Program-made: the position numbers and the translations under genes | Part shown: positions 43,795 to 52,458 of the stretch, piece by piece | How the letters are laid out: each line of letters begins with the position of its first letter | Numbering within the stretch: position 1 is the stretch's first letter | The notes under the pieces: generated by a model | What the model was told of the DNA's origin: nothing | Databases searched by the model: none | The model's input: the letters and a program-made list of their open reading frames with translations, nothing else | Assembly (NCBI GenBank): GCA_027485735.1 | Contig: JAIXQM010000134.1 | Span: forward strand, 1 to 53,530 | Source: Sphingomonadales bacterium | Lineage (GTDB): Bacteria > Pseudomonadota > Alphaproteobacteria > Sphingomonadales > Sphingomonadaceae | DNA length: 53,530 nucleotides | Direction: 5' to 3'

Positions 43795-44520
43795 ATGAAA
43801 CTCGGTACAATCATTGCCGCTGCGGCGATCGCCGCAAGCGCGCTGCCGGCCGCTGCGGCCGTTCCGCTGGTGAACTCGCCGATCACGGTCACGACGGCTG
43901 ATGTGGGCAAGGCCTTCACCTACAATTTCAACGGTATCGTTGATGAGGTTGAACAACCTGGCCTTGCGGCTGCGATCACTTTTACGCTGACTGGTTTTGT
44001 CGGAAATGCGTGGACCTTTTCGGCGGCCATCAACAACAATCTGCCAAACACGCCGGTTGCCGGTCGGATCACAAGCTTCGGCTTCAACAGCAGGCCCGAT
44101 ATTGCGGCAGTGACGCCATTGTCCGGGCCGTTCATGGCCTCGCAACTCAACGGCAGTTTCCCGCAGACTGGTGGTGGGACCACGATTGATTTCTGCCTTG
44201 AGGATCAAGCGGGCGGCGGTTGCGGCGGCGGAGGAAACGGCGTGTTCAATAACACATCAGCCCTCCAGACGTTCACGCTGACCCTCGCCGGTTCACCCAC
44301 GACGTCGGCGACCTTCAACAACTTCATTCTCCGTTGGCAGTCGGTAGCCGGTAATTTCCAGGGCACCTCCGGCATCGGCATGGGGACCGGTGGTGGTGGC
44401 TTTGATCCGGGCGGTGGTGAGGTGCCGGAACCGGCGACCTGGGCCATGTTGCTCACCGGTTTTGGCCTGGTCGGCTTTGCCGCCCGCCGTCGCCGCGGCG
44501 CGCTGAGCGTTTCGGCCTGA
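43795..44520 (+). CDS. PEP-CTERM sorting-domain protein, second (cistern-family-like)
   Basis: 241 residues. Signal peptide MKLGTIIAAAAIAASALPAA. The mature part begins VPLVNSPITVTTADVGKAFT, then YNFNG. It contains GRITSFGFNSRPD, a Cys-Gly-rich CLEDQAGGGCGGGGNG and YN/RWQS-type strands. That layout recalls the 'cistern family' PEP-CTERM proteins of sphingomonads. The C-terminal tag PEPATWAMLLTGFGLVGFAA, then RRRR, is complete. It lies 236 bp after the first PEP-CTERM gene, behind its own AT-rich leader (AAAAAAAAGTATAAAAAG), in which I see no sigma-54 site. A terminator follows at 44541. Confidence 0.9.
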   Translation: MKLGTIIAAAAIAASALPAAAAVPLVNSPITVTTADVGKAFTYNFNGIVDEVEQPGLAAAITFTLTGFVGNAWTFSAAINNNLPNTPVAGRITSFGFNSRPDIAAVTPLSGPFMASQLNGSFPQTGGGTTIDFCLEDQAGGGCGGGGNGVFNNTSALQTFTLTLAGSPTTSATFNNFILRWQSVAGNFQGTSGIGMGTGGGGFDPGGGEVPEPATWAMLLTGFGLVGFAARRRRGALSVSA

Positions 44521-44540
44521 TCAAGCGCTGATCGAAATTT

Positions 44541-44571
44541 GGCCGGTCTCCAATCGGGGGCCGGCCTTTTT
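44541..44571 (+). terminator. Rho-independent terminator after the second PEP-CTERM gene
   Basis: GGCCGG and CCGGCC around a 14-nt loop, followed directly by TTTTTC. Confidence 0.75.
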
Positions 44572-44678
44572 CGTTGTCGCGGCTTGCCGCCTTCGGGCGC
44601 GGCATGCACGCGTAGGTCTTGCCAAAGCGCCGGCCTCGCGCCATCGCAGCAGATCTACGCACAAACAGGGGCAATGCG

Positions 44679-46052
44679 ATGGTGACGATGCGATCGATGG
44701 TGGCAGTGGCGGCTTTGCTGGCGGGAACATCGCCCGTTCTGGCTGCCGAAGCGCCGCTCACTGCGCTTGCCGCCGGCGTGAGCGAGGCCGAATTGAAGGC
44801 CAGCATCACCGCGTTGGTGGGTTTCGGCACCCGCCATTCGGCCAGCGACACCACCAGCCCGACCCGCGGCATCGGCGCCGCCCGCCGCTGGACCGAAAGC
44901 CGTTTTCAGGCGTTCAACGCTGCCTGCGGCAATTGCCTGACCATTGAAAAGCCCGCGCAGGTGTTCACCGGTGATCGCCTGCCCAACCCGACCGAGATCG
45001 TGGACGTGCTGGCCATCCAGCGCGGCACCACCGATCCGGACCGGTTCATCATCATTTCCGCTCATATCGACAGCCGCAACAGCGATCCCAACGATGCCAA
45101 GGGCGATGCGCCAGGCGCCAATGATGATGGCAGCGGCACCGCCGCCGTGATCGAAGCGGCGCGCGTGCTTTCGCAGCACAAGTTCCCCGCCACCATCGTT
45201 TATGCTGTGCTGTCGGGTGAGGAGCAGGGACTGAACGGCGGCAAGGTGCTGGCCGACTACGCCCGCGCCAAGGGCTGGGTGGTTGAAGCCGACCTAAACA
45301 ACGACATCATTGGGAACAGCACCGGCATTGGCGGCATGAAGGATTCGGGCCATGTCCGCGTGTTTTCCGAAGGCACCAAGGCCGTGGAAAGCGCCGCTCA
45401 GGCCAACCGCCGCCGCTACAACGGTGGCGAGAATGATTCGCCCAGCCGCAACGTGGCGCGCTTCCTCGACCGCCTTGCCGACCACAACATCGACGGTTTG
45501 GATGTGAAGATGATCTATCGCACCGACAGGTTCGGCCGCGGCGGCGATCAGACCCGTTTGCTGGAAGAAGGCTATCCGGCGGTGCGCATCACCGAGTCCG
45601 TGGAACATTATGACCGCCAGCACCAGAATGTGCGGGCGGAAAATGGCCGCTCCTATGGCGATCTCATCCCCGGCGTCGATTTCCAGTATCTCGCCAAGGT
45701 GACCAGGTTGAACGTGGCCGGCCTGGCTGCGTTAGCCCGCGCTCCGATGCCGCCGGCCGTCACTATCCAGCGCGACGCCGGTTCCAATACCAAGGTGAGT
45801 TGGACCCCGGTGAAGAATGCTGCCGGCTACAAGATCTGGTGGCGCGACACCACCGCGCCGCAATGGCAATACAGCCGCACCGCCGCGTCCGCTGCCACGT
45901 CGCTGGTGCTGGAACATGTGTCGATCGATGATTGGCTTTTTGGCGTTGCCGCCGTGGCCGCCGATGGCAGCGAAAGCCCGATCGCCTATCCGGGCGACGC
46001 CGGCAACTTCATCAGCAACCCGCCATTCCCGTCGCCGCAGCCGCGGCCCTGA
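44679..46052 (+). CDS. Exported M28-family zinc peptidase with C-terminal FnIII-like domain
   Basis: 457 residues from ATG 44679. Signal peptide MVTMRSMVAVAALLAGTSPV ending LAA. Complete di-zinc site: ISAHIDSRNS (His, Asp), GANDDGSG (bridging Asp), SGEEQGLNGG (Glu pair), DIIGN (Asp) and VEHYDRQHQ (His). Residues ~365-457 form a fibronectin-type beta domain (KVSWTPVKNAAGYKIWWRD). It belongs to the group of M28 proteins lacking the PA insert seen in the 21506-22888 peptidase. A hairpin with a GAAA tetraloop follows. The substrate is unknown. Confidence 0.92.
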   Translation: MVTMRSMVAVAALLAGTSPVLAAEAPLTALAAGVSEAELKASITALVGFGTRHSASDTTSPTRGIGAARRWTESRFQAFNAACGNCLTIEKPAQVFTGDRLPNPTEIVDVLAIQRGTTDPDRFIIISAHIDSRNSDPNDAKGDAPGANDDGSGTAAVIEAARVLSQHKFPATIVYAVLSGEEQGLNGGKVLADYARAKGWVVEADLNNDIIGNSTGIGGMKDSGHVRVFSEGTKAVESAAQANRRRYNGGENDSPSRNVARFLDRLADHNIDGLDVKMIYRTDRFGRGGDQTRLLEEGYPAVRITESVEHYDRQHQNVRAENGRSYGDLIPGVDFQYLAKVTRLNVAGLAALARAPMPPAVTIQRDAGSNTKVSWTPVKNAAGYKIWWRDTTAPQWQYSRTAASAATSLVLEHVSIDDWLFGVAAVAADGSESPIAYPGDAGNFISNPPFPSPQPRP

Positions 46053-46062
46053 GCGCTTTCCG

Positions 46063-46086
46063 TCACCCCGGCGAAAGCCGGGGTGA
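46063..46086. terminator. GAAA-tetraloop hairpin between convergent genes
   Basis: TCACCCCGGC / GCCGGGGTGA, a perfect 10-bp stem closed by GAAA, 10 bp after the M28 stop and 9 bp before the stop of the opposing gene. This sequence type (CACCCCGGCGAAAGCCGGGGT) is common in alphaproteobacterial intergenic DNA. Confidence 0.65.
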
Positions 46087-46095
46087 GGTGATGGG

Positions 46096-46560
46096 TCAAG
46101 CCCCGGCTATAACCGGGCGACCGATCAACGCCGCCGCGTCCGGCGCCAGCATCCGCGTCTGTCCGGTAATCGGGTGGCGAACGGCGAGCAAATTCTGATT
46201 GCGCGCGAGCAGCAGCCACCACTGGCCGTCGCGGGTGAGCAGCAGCGCCGGCCTGCCCGCCACCAGATCGACGGTCAACAGCGGCTCTGCCGGCGAAGGT
46301 GGCGCACCTGCTTCCCAGACGATTTCAACCATTGTTTCCTGATCATCGTCGTTGGCATCGGTCCACGCGCCTGCAACGGCCAGCAGCGCGTCGCGGCCGG
46401 TGCGGGCGCCGATGCGGGCCGCCACCTGTTCGGGCGTGAAGCGCACGCCGCGCGCTTGCCAGCAGGTGATGAGCGCCGCCACCAGCGGATCGGCCGGCTC
46501 TGCCCGCGCTGGATTGGCGAGCAACAGTGGCAGGGCCAGCAGGATACGGCGATTGATCAT
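46096..46560 (-). CDS. Exported small protein of unknown function
   Basis: 154 residues. Signal peptide MINRRILLALPLLLANPARA. The mature part has a helical N-terminal half (DPLVAALITCWQARGVRFTP) and a beta half (GRPALLLTRDGQWWLLLARN, then HPITGQTRML). The order 'helices, then a-L-L-dGqW-LL, then HP-tG' loosely recalls the C39-type domains of bacteriocin exporters, but no Cys-His-Asp set is convincing. I do not assign a family. Convergent with the M28 gene and divergent from the ABC-F gene (48-bp gap). Confidence 0.55.
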   Translation of the reverse strand: MINRRILLALPLLLANPARAEPADPLVAALITCWQARGVRFTPEQVAARIGARTGRDALLAVAGAWTDANDDDQETMVEIVWEAGAPPSPAEPLLTVDLVAGRPALLLTRDGQWWLLLARNQNLLAVRHPITGQTRMLAPDAAALIGRPVIAGA

Positions 46561-46608
46561 GCCAGCAGCCTAGCCGGCTCGGCGCTATCCTGCTAGGCGG
46601 CGCGCATC

Positions 46609-48474
46609 ATGTTGTCTGTTCAAAACCTCACCGTTCGCCTTGGCGGGCGCGCCATCATTGACGGCGCCAGCGCCACGCTGCCGCCGCGCGGCTGTGTTGG
46701 CCTGATCGGCCGCAACGGCGCCGGCAAATCCACGATGATGAAGGTGATGGCCGGCACCATCGATCCGGATGGCGGCAGCATCGAACGGCCGCGCGGCACC
46801 CGGCTGGGCTGGCTGAAGCAGGAAGCCCCAATGGGCCAGGGCACGCCGTTTGAAACCGTGCTGGCCGCCGATACCGAACGCGCCGCGCTGATCGCCGAGG
46901 AAGACGCCGGCGCCAGCCCTGAGCGCGTTGCCGACATCCACGAGCGGCTGATCGCTATTGATGCTCACACCGCCCCCGCTCGCGCTGCGCGAATCCTGGT
47001 GGGCCTGGGATTTGACGAGGACATGCAGGGCCGTCCGCTCGACAGCTATTCAGGTGGTTGGCGCATGCGTGTGGCGCTGGCGGCGCTGCTGTTCACCCGG
47101 CCCGATGTGCTGTTGCTCGACGAACCGTCGAATCACCTCGATCTTGAATCGGCCTTGTGGCTGGAAAATTTCCTGAAATCCTATCCCGGCCTGATCGTGC
47201 TGATCAGCCACGAGCGTGATCTGCTGAACCGGGTTGCAGGCATGATCCTGCACCTCGAAGGCGGCAAGGTGCAGCTTTATACCGGCAATTACGACAGTTT
47301 CGAACGGCAGCGCGCCGAACGGCTGGCGCAGCTGGAAGCCGCGCGCACCGCCCAGGCCACGCAACGCGCCAAGCTGCAGGATTATATCGCCCGCAACAGC
47401 GCCCGCGCCTCCACCGCCAAGCAGGCGCAGAGCCGGCAGAAGGCGCTGGCCAAGATGCAGCCGGTTGCCGAAGCGGCCAATGATCCGACGATGAAGTTCG
47501 ATTTTCCCAGCCCGGAACCGCTGCGCCCGCCGCTGGTGACGCTGGATCATGCCGATGTCGGCTATGACGGGCGGGCGATCTTGAACGATCTCGATATCCG
47601 GCTCGATCCCGATGACCGGCTGGCGCTGGTTGGCCGCAACGGCAACGGCAAGACGACGCTGGCCCGGCTGCTGATCGGCCAGTTGCCGACCATGGCGGGC
47701 ACGCGTTTTGCGTCGGGCAAGCTGAAAGTGGGCTATTTCACCCAATATCAGGTGGAGGAACTGGATGGCGATGCCACGCCGGTGCTGATGATGGGCCGCG
47801 CGATGAAGGGCTCCAGCCCCAGCGCCGTGCGGGCGCAGCTCGGCCGTTTCGGCTTCACCGGCCCGACAGCGGAGCAGCGCATCGGCACGATGAGCGGCGG
47901 GGAAAAGGCGCGATTGGCGCTGGCGCTGGTCACCCGCGATGCGCCGCACCTGATCGTGCTCGACGAACCGACCAACCACCTCGATATCGATTGCCGCGAA
48001 GCTCTGGTGCAGGCGCTGGCCGGCTATGAAGGCGCGGTGGTGGTGGTCAGTCACGATCGCCACGTCATCGAAGCCAGTGCCGATCGGCTTGTGCTGGTTG
48101 ATGCTGGTCGTGCCAGCACGTTTGACGGCAGTATCGACGATTATGAAACGCTGATTCTGGCCGGCTCCAACGCCAACGCCGCTGCGCCTGCCGGCGCCAA
48201 GGCACAACGCATCGATCCCAAGGAAGCCCGGCGCCAGGCCGCGGCCCGCCGTGAAGCCGCCAAGCCGTTGCGTCAGGCGATGCTGGCGGCCGAAGCGCAG
48301 ATGAACCGGCTGATTGCCGAACGCGAGGCGGTGGATGAGCAGATGACCCAGGCGCCGGCCGACATTACTGCCCTGATGCAGAAGCGCGGCGTGCTGGATG
48401 CCGGCATCACGGCCGCTGAAGATGCATGGGCCGCGGCCAGTGAGGCCTATGACGCGGCGGTGGCGGCGCCCTAA
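46609..48474 (+). CDS. ABC-F family ATPase (YheS/ABCF3-like)
   Basis: 621 residues. Two ABC domains: Walker A GRNGAGKS and GRNGNGKT, signatures YSGGWRMR and MSGGEKAR, Walker B LLLDEPSNHLD and VLDEPTNHLD. A long charged inter-domain linker lies between them (ARASTAKQAQSRQKALAKMQ). The C-terminal coiled coil (EARRQAAARREAAKPLRQAM) is typical of the Uup/YheS group rather than EttA. These soluble ATPases act on the ribosome rather than as transporters. The last 4 bp overlap the stop of the convergent LuxC gene. It is the second ABC-F protein in this window. Confidence 0.93.
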   Translation: MLSVQNLTVRLGGRAIIDGASATLPPRGCVGLIGRNGAGKSTMMKVMAGTIDPDGGSIERPRGTRLGWLKQEAPMGQGTPFETVLAADTERAALIAEEDAGASPERVADIHERLIAIDAHTAPARAARILVGLGFDEDMQGRPLDSYSGGWRMRVALAALLFTRPDVLLLDEPSNHLDLESALWLENFLKSYPGLIVLISHERDLLNRVAGMILHLEGGKVQLYTGNYDSFERQRAERLAQLEAARTAQATQRAKLQDYIARNSARASTAKQAQSRQKALAKMQPVAEAANDPTMKFDFPSPEPLRPPLVTLDHADVGYDGRAILNDLDIRLDPDDRLALVGRNGNGKTTLARLLIGQLPTMAGTRFASGKLKVGYFTQYQVEELDGDATPVLMMGRAMKGSSPSAVRAQLGRFGFTGPTAEQRIGTMSGGEKARLALALVTRDAPHLIVLDEPTNHLDIDCREALVQALAGYEGAVVVVSHDRHVIEASADRLVLVDAGRASTFDGSIDDYETLILAGSNANAAAPAGAKAQRIDPKEARRQAAARREAAKPLRQAMLAAEAQMNRLIAEREAVDEQMTQAPADITALMQKRGVLDAGITAAEDAWAAASEAYDAAVAAP

Positions 48475-49676
48475 ACCTCGATACTGACGATGCGGGTGAG
48501 GGCCGTGAGCAAGTTCACCCCGTCCCACACATTGCCGAACGCCAGCGCCTGACCGAACGGCACGATGCGATCGATGCCGTGCGGTCGGCTGGCGGCGAGC
48601 ATGGCGCGCCAGTCGTCACCGCTGACGCCAAGGCTGGCGATGGTCTGCCAGTCGCGCTGCACCAGCGGGGCGAGGTCTTCGAGGCGCTCGATGCGGCGTT
48701 CGACGAAGAAGCCGTCGCTGGCGAGGCGGGTGAGGCGGGCGAGATCGGGCGTTTCGGTGACGCGCAGGCGATAATCGCTGGTGTCGCGGTGATGCACGGC
48801 CCCGGCGGCGGCCAGCTTCTGTTCGGCGACCAGTTTGTCTACGGCGGCGCGGGCAGCGAAGGGTTCGTCGGCGGCGGCGATGGCGGATTCAACCAACGGC
48901 CAGAACGTCGCCTGGGCGGCGGCCACGCGGGCGGCATCGCCGCGCCAGAACAGCGCGAGCGGCGAGGAACAGGCTTGCTGGCCGAAGGTGATGGCATCGA
49001 GCGCGAAGCGGCGGGCCTGTTCGGCCTGGTCGGGCGCGGCTGCCCAGGCAGCGGCGTCGATGACGGCGGCCGAGACCTTGCTTGGGAAGGTGAGCTCGCT
49101 GGCGTGCGGCGGCAGCGGGCTGGCGCGCACTTCGCGCACCGTGTCATCGCCGCCCCAGATCACCCGCACATCGGCATGGGCGGAGAGCGCATCGTTGATC
49201 GGCTTTTCGGCCGGATAACGCACAATCAAAAGGCAGGCGCGGACATCGTTGGGCAGGGTGGCCAGCGCTTCGTTCAGCAGGCGCAGCAGCAAGGTAAGCG
49301 CATCGGATTCGCGGCCGGAAACCCGCACGATGTTCACATTGCCGGCCAGCACGGAGAGCAGCGCCGAATAGAGGAACATCGTATCGACATTGCCGGGCGC
49401 GATGTGGAGGGCGAGGCCACGCGGGGCCCGGGTGAGGCCATCCTTGGGCGCGAGCTGCGCAAGACTGGCCGCGCGAGCCCAGAAGGCAAGCGCCACCATT
49501 TCCGGGCGGCTGCGCGCTGCCGGATCGGCCAGGATGGCCTTGCGCACCGCATCGACCAGCGCCAGCCGCTCCAGCGCGAACGGCGCGGCGCGCGGCGCGG
49601 CCAGCGTGGCGGCGATGCTGCCACCGGCCGGCGCCATGATGCTGATCTGGCGCTTGATATCGGGTGCGATGCTCAT
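48471..49676 (-). CDS. LuxC-family acyl-CoA/acyl-enzyme reductase
   Basis: 401 residues. Matches the acyl-CoA reductase (LuxC) family: catalytic Cys236 in FGQQACSSPLALFW, an NADPH-fold stretch LALHIAPGNVDTMFLYSALL and SGRESDALTL. LuxC reduces an acyl thioester passed to it to the fatty aldehyde. It is usually ~480 residues in Vibrio, so this is a short form. The ATG overlaps the stop of the LuxE-like gene (ATGA). It is the last gene of the operon. No luxA, luxB or luxD gene is in the window. Confidence 0.88.
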   Translation of the reverse strand: MSIAPDIKRQISIMAPAGGSIAATLAAPRAAPFALERLALVDAVRKAILADPAARSRPEMVALAFWARAASLAQLAPKDGLTRAPRGLALHIAPGNVDTMFLYSALLSVLAGNVNIVRVSGRESDALTLLLRLLNEALATLPNDVRACLLIVRYPAEKPINDALSAHADVRVIWGGDDTVREVRASPLPPHASELTFPSKVSAAVIDAAAWAAAPDQAEQARRFALDAITFGQQACSSPLALFWRGDAARVAAAQATFWPLVESAIAAADEPFAARAAVDKLVAEQKLAAAGAVHHRDTSDYRLRVTETPDLARLTRLASDGFFVERRIERLEDLAPLVQRDWQTIASLGVSGDDWRAMLAASRPHGIDRIVPFGQALAFGNVWDGVNLLTALTRIVSIEV

Positions 49677-50767
49677 GCGGCCTGGGCTGTATGCGTATCG
49701 GAACAGCCGCGCATTTCGGCGGCCGGGATGCGGCCCAGCACGCGGAAGGTGCGGCCCATGCGACCGCACGGGCAATCATCTTCGCCGGTCAGCACGCCGC
49801 GATCTTCGGTGAGCAGGCTGTGGCCGGGGTAGGAGAGCGGGATGGCGGAAACGACCTGGATGATGCCTTCCTGGCCGATGCCGAGTGGTTTCCAATCGAG
49901 CGGATCGCGGATGATCACATCGGCAAAGCCGGGCGCGTGCAGGCGGCCATGATCACATTCCATGAACACCGATCCGACCTGTTCGACCATGCCATAGAAA
50001 TTGTGGACATGATCGAAGCCGGCGCGTTCCAGGGCCACGGATTTGAACTGTTCGTTTGATACCGCTTCGTCTTCCAGCTTTTTCCAGCCGCCCGAATGGA
50101 TCAGCACGCTGCCGGGGAAATCCAGCGTGATGCCAGCGCGTTCCAGCGCGGAGAGGAAATATTTCCACACCATGAAGGTGAAACCGAAGGCGAAGATCGG
50201 CTTGCCAGCGTGCTTTTCGGCAAATTCGGTGATGGCGGGCAGGTTGAGGCCCATGTCCTCATCGTTCAGCGCGTAAGTGTGGGCCCGGCCATAGGTCATC
50301 ATGCCGAGGATGCCGGCGCCGCGCGCGGAAAAGCTGGTGCGGTCGCGGACCACGCCGGGGTGATCGATGATCAGCATCGGCCGGCGATCCTTGCCGATGA
50401 AATTGGTGGTGATGGCGGCCAGGGCGCGGCTTTGGGCCTGGGCGGTGGCCTGGTCGAGGTAGATGCGAGATGGCACCTGGCCGGTGGTGCCGGACGAGGT
50501 GAGTGTCTTGAACACGGCGTCGGCCGCTATCGACTTGAGGTCGAGTTCCTTGAACAGGCGTACCGGCAGGAACGGTACGTCGGCGATGCCAATGGGTGCA
50601 GAGCGGCCTTGTGCGGCGAGGATGCCGGCATATTGTGGGCAGTTTGCGGCGTGATGCAGCGTCAATTCGGCCAGCGCGGCGCCGAGCAGTCGGTTCTTTT
50701 CCGCCGCGTCGAGCGCGAACGGCGGGGCGGCCAGCACTGCATCGCGCGCCTGCATTGCTTCGCTCAT
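49673..50767 (-). CDS. LuxE-family acyl-protein synthetase
   Basis: 364 residues, the length of Vibrio LuxE. The adenylate-forming N-part shows FKTLTSSGTTGQVPSRIYLD; GRAHTYALND and FYGMVEQVGSVF follow. Near the C-terminus a MRGCSD motif puts Cys355 where LuxE carries its acyl-transfer cysteine (near residue 364 in Vibrio harveyi). LuxE activates a fatty acid and hands the acyl group, via that Cys, to LuxC. Coupled on both sides: its ATG overlaps the stop of the ligase gene and its stop overlaps the luxC ATG. Start at ATG 50767. Confidence 0.88.
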   Translation of the reverse strand: MSEAMQARDAVLAAPPFALDAAEKNRLLGAALAELTLHHAANCPQYAGILAAQGRSAPIGIADVPFLPVRLFKELDLKSIAADAVFKTLTSSGTTGQVPSRIYLDQATAQAQSRALAAITTNFIGKDRRPMLIIDHPGVVRDRTSFSARGAGILGMMTYGRAHTYALNDEDMGLNLPAITEFAEKHAGKPIFAFGFTFMVWKYFLSALERAGITLDFPGSVLIHSGGWKKLEDEAVSNEQFKSVALERAGFDHVHNFYGMVEQVGSVFMECDHGRLHAPGFADVIIRDPLDWKPLGIGQEGIIQVVSAIPLSYPGHSLLTEDRGVLTGEDDCPCGRMGRTFRVLGRIPAAEMRGCSDTHTAQAA

Positions 50768-52137
50768 GTTGCCGCCTCCCACGCCTGACCCAATGCGCCA
50801 TACAGCAGCTTGCCTGAAGACGCACGCGGCAGGGACGCCACGGCTTTCACCATCAGGCCGCGCGGCGGGAAGGAAAAGGCGGCGATCAGCGCGGTGCGCA
50901 CGGTTTCGGGGTCGCCGGCTTCGACAAGCACGCGCAACTGATCATCCTGCCCGAAGGACACGCCGGGCACGTCCATGCGGGCCAGCTGCGCGTCGATATC
51001 ATCCAGATTCACCCGCGTACCGAACAGCTTGATCATACGGCTGGCGCGGCCGGTGATGGAAAGGACGTCGGCTTCATTGCGGCTGGCGAGATCGCCGGTC
51101 ATCAGCACGCCGCCCAGCGCGTCTCCGCGCGCCAGATCAGCGGCGCCTTGGGCATAGCCCATCATGATGGCCGGCGAGGAGCAGCGCATTTCGCCGGAGA
51201 CGCCGGGTTCGGTGATCACGCTGCCATCGGCCGCGATCAGATCGATGGTCACGCCGGGGATCGGCACGCCGATGGCGCCGGCGTGGCTGGCCAGATATTC
51301 GGGCGGCAGCCAGGTCAGGCGCGGGCCGGCCTCGGTCTGGCCATACATGGTGATGAAACGGCGGCCGTTGGCGGCGGCCCATTCGGCATATTTGGCGGCG
51401 ACGGGGGCCGGCAGCTTGCCGCCAGCCTGGGTGAGGGTGATGAGTGTGGGCGTCGCCAGCCGGTCCAGCCCCAGCCGGCGGATGGCATCATAATGGAAGG
51501 GCACGCCCGACAGGCTGGTGGCGGCGCGGTTCTTGAGCCCGTCCCAGAATCCGGCCTGCATGACGCCGTGGGTGGTCACCTCGATGCAGGCGCCGACCAG
51601 CGCGTGGCTGTTGATGACGCTCATGCCGTACGAATAGCTGGTCGGCAGGGCGAGGAAGGGGCGCTCGTTGGCGGTCAGGCCTAGATAATCGGCGATGGCA
51701 GCTGCGTTGGCGAGCAGGGCGGCGGCGGTGAAGCGCGCCAGCTTCGGGCTGCCGGTGCTGCCGGAGGTGGAGAGCAGCACGGACAGATCGGGGTGCAGCG
51801 TCGTGCCGCCGGGGCCAAACGTGATGCCACCGTCGGGATCGATTATGGCATCGGGGCGATAGAGATCGACCAGCGCCGCCAGCCGCTCCGGCGCAAGGTC
51901 GTGCTCGATGGCCAGCGTGGCGTGATAACTGGCCAGCAGGGCCAGCCATGCCGCCACGGAGACGGCGCTGTTGGCGGTGCGCAGGAAGACGAGGGATCGC
52001 CGGCCGAGCGTGGCATCAAATCTGGCCTTGAGCGCCAGCACGTCGGCATAGCTCAATGCCGTGCCGTCATCATCCCGCACCGCCACGGCGTCGCCATGGC
52101 CGGCAAGAATCGCAGCCCAAGGGTTGCCGGTCGTCAT
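50764..52137 (-). CDS. AMP-forming acyl-CoA/acyl-ACP ligase
   Basis: 457 residues, ANL superfamily. P-loop motif LLSTSGSTGSPK (core A3), GQTEAGPRLTW (A5), TGDLASR (A7), GRASRMIKLFGTRVNLDDID (A8), and the C-terminal Lys in ASSGKLLYG (A10). It makes an acyl-adenylate and transfers it to a pantetheine thiol. The separate ACP just before it is the obvious acceptor. Start chosen at ATG 52137; a GTG 9 bases upstream is in frame. 18 bp after the ACP stop; its own stop overlaps the luxE-like ATG. Confidence 0.88.
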   Translation of the reverse strand: MTTGNPWAAILAGHGDAVAVRDDDGTALSYADVLALKARFDATLGRRSLVFLRTANSAVSVAAWLALLASYHATLAIEHDLAPERLAALVDLYRPDAIIDPDGGITFGPGGTTLHPDLSVLLSTSGSTGSPKLARFTAAALLANAAAIADYLGLTANERPFLALPTSYSYGMSVINSHALVGACIEVTTHGVMQAGFWDGLKNRAATSLSGVPFHYDAIRRLGLDRLATPTLITLTQAGGKLPAPVAAKYAEWAAANGRRFITMYGQTEAGPRLTWLPPEYLASHAGAIGVPIPGVTIDLIAADGSVITEPGVSGEMRCSSPAIMMGYAQGAADLARGDALGGVLMTGDLASRNEADVLSITGRASRMIKLFGTRVNLDDIDAQLARMDVPGVSFGQDDQLRVLVEAGDPETVRTALIAAFSFPPRGLMVKAVASLPRASSGKLLYGALGQAWEAAT

Positions 52138-52155
52138 GGCCGGCACGTCAGGCGT

Positions 52156-52386
52156 TCAGGCCGTGATGTCATATTTGGCCAGGATCGCGCGCACCTTGGC
52201 CACGCTCGACATGGCCACGATGTCGTCGGCGTCCAGCATGATGTCGAAATTGTCTTCCAGCGCGGTCACCAGCACCATGTGAGCGACAGAATCCCATTCC
52301 TTGATCGACTGGTAGGCAAGGCTGTCCACCACGCTGGCCGCATCGATCATGAGCGATTCCGCAAAGACTTCGGCAAGCGATTTCAT
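52156..52386 (-). CDS. Acyl carrier protein
   Basis: 76 residues, acidic. Ser33 in KEWDSVAHM is the expected phosphopantetheine site (DSxxxM instead of the DSLxxV of AcpP), and the four-helix pattern is clear (FDIMLDADDIVAMSSVAKVR). It differs from the housekeeping AcpP, so it is a dedicated carrier for this operon. It lies 72 bp after the FabG-like gene stop. Confidence 0.93.
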   Translation of the reverse strand: MKSLAEVFAESLMIDAASVVDSLAYQSIKEWDSVAHMVLVTALEDNFDIMLDADDIVAMSSVAKVRAILAKYDITA

Positions 52387-52458
52387 CAGGCAATTCCCGG
52401 TAACAAAAGGTTGATGACCAATAACGGGTGGAGAGCCGTGAAATCAAGCGCTGGCTGT

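Noticed and set aside
47050-48528. Long minus-strand frame opposite the ABC-F gene
   Set aside because: A mirror of the ABC motifs, with no ribosome binding site or conserved motif.
48471-50767. Bioluminescence (lux) operon
   Set aside because: Only LuxC- and LuxE-like genes are present; there is no luciferase (luxA/luxB) or acyltransferase luxD, and the ACP and ligase point to another use.
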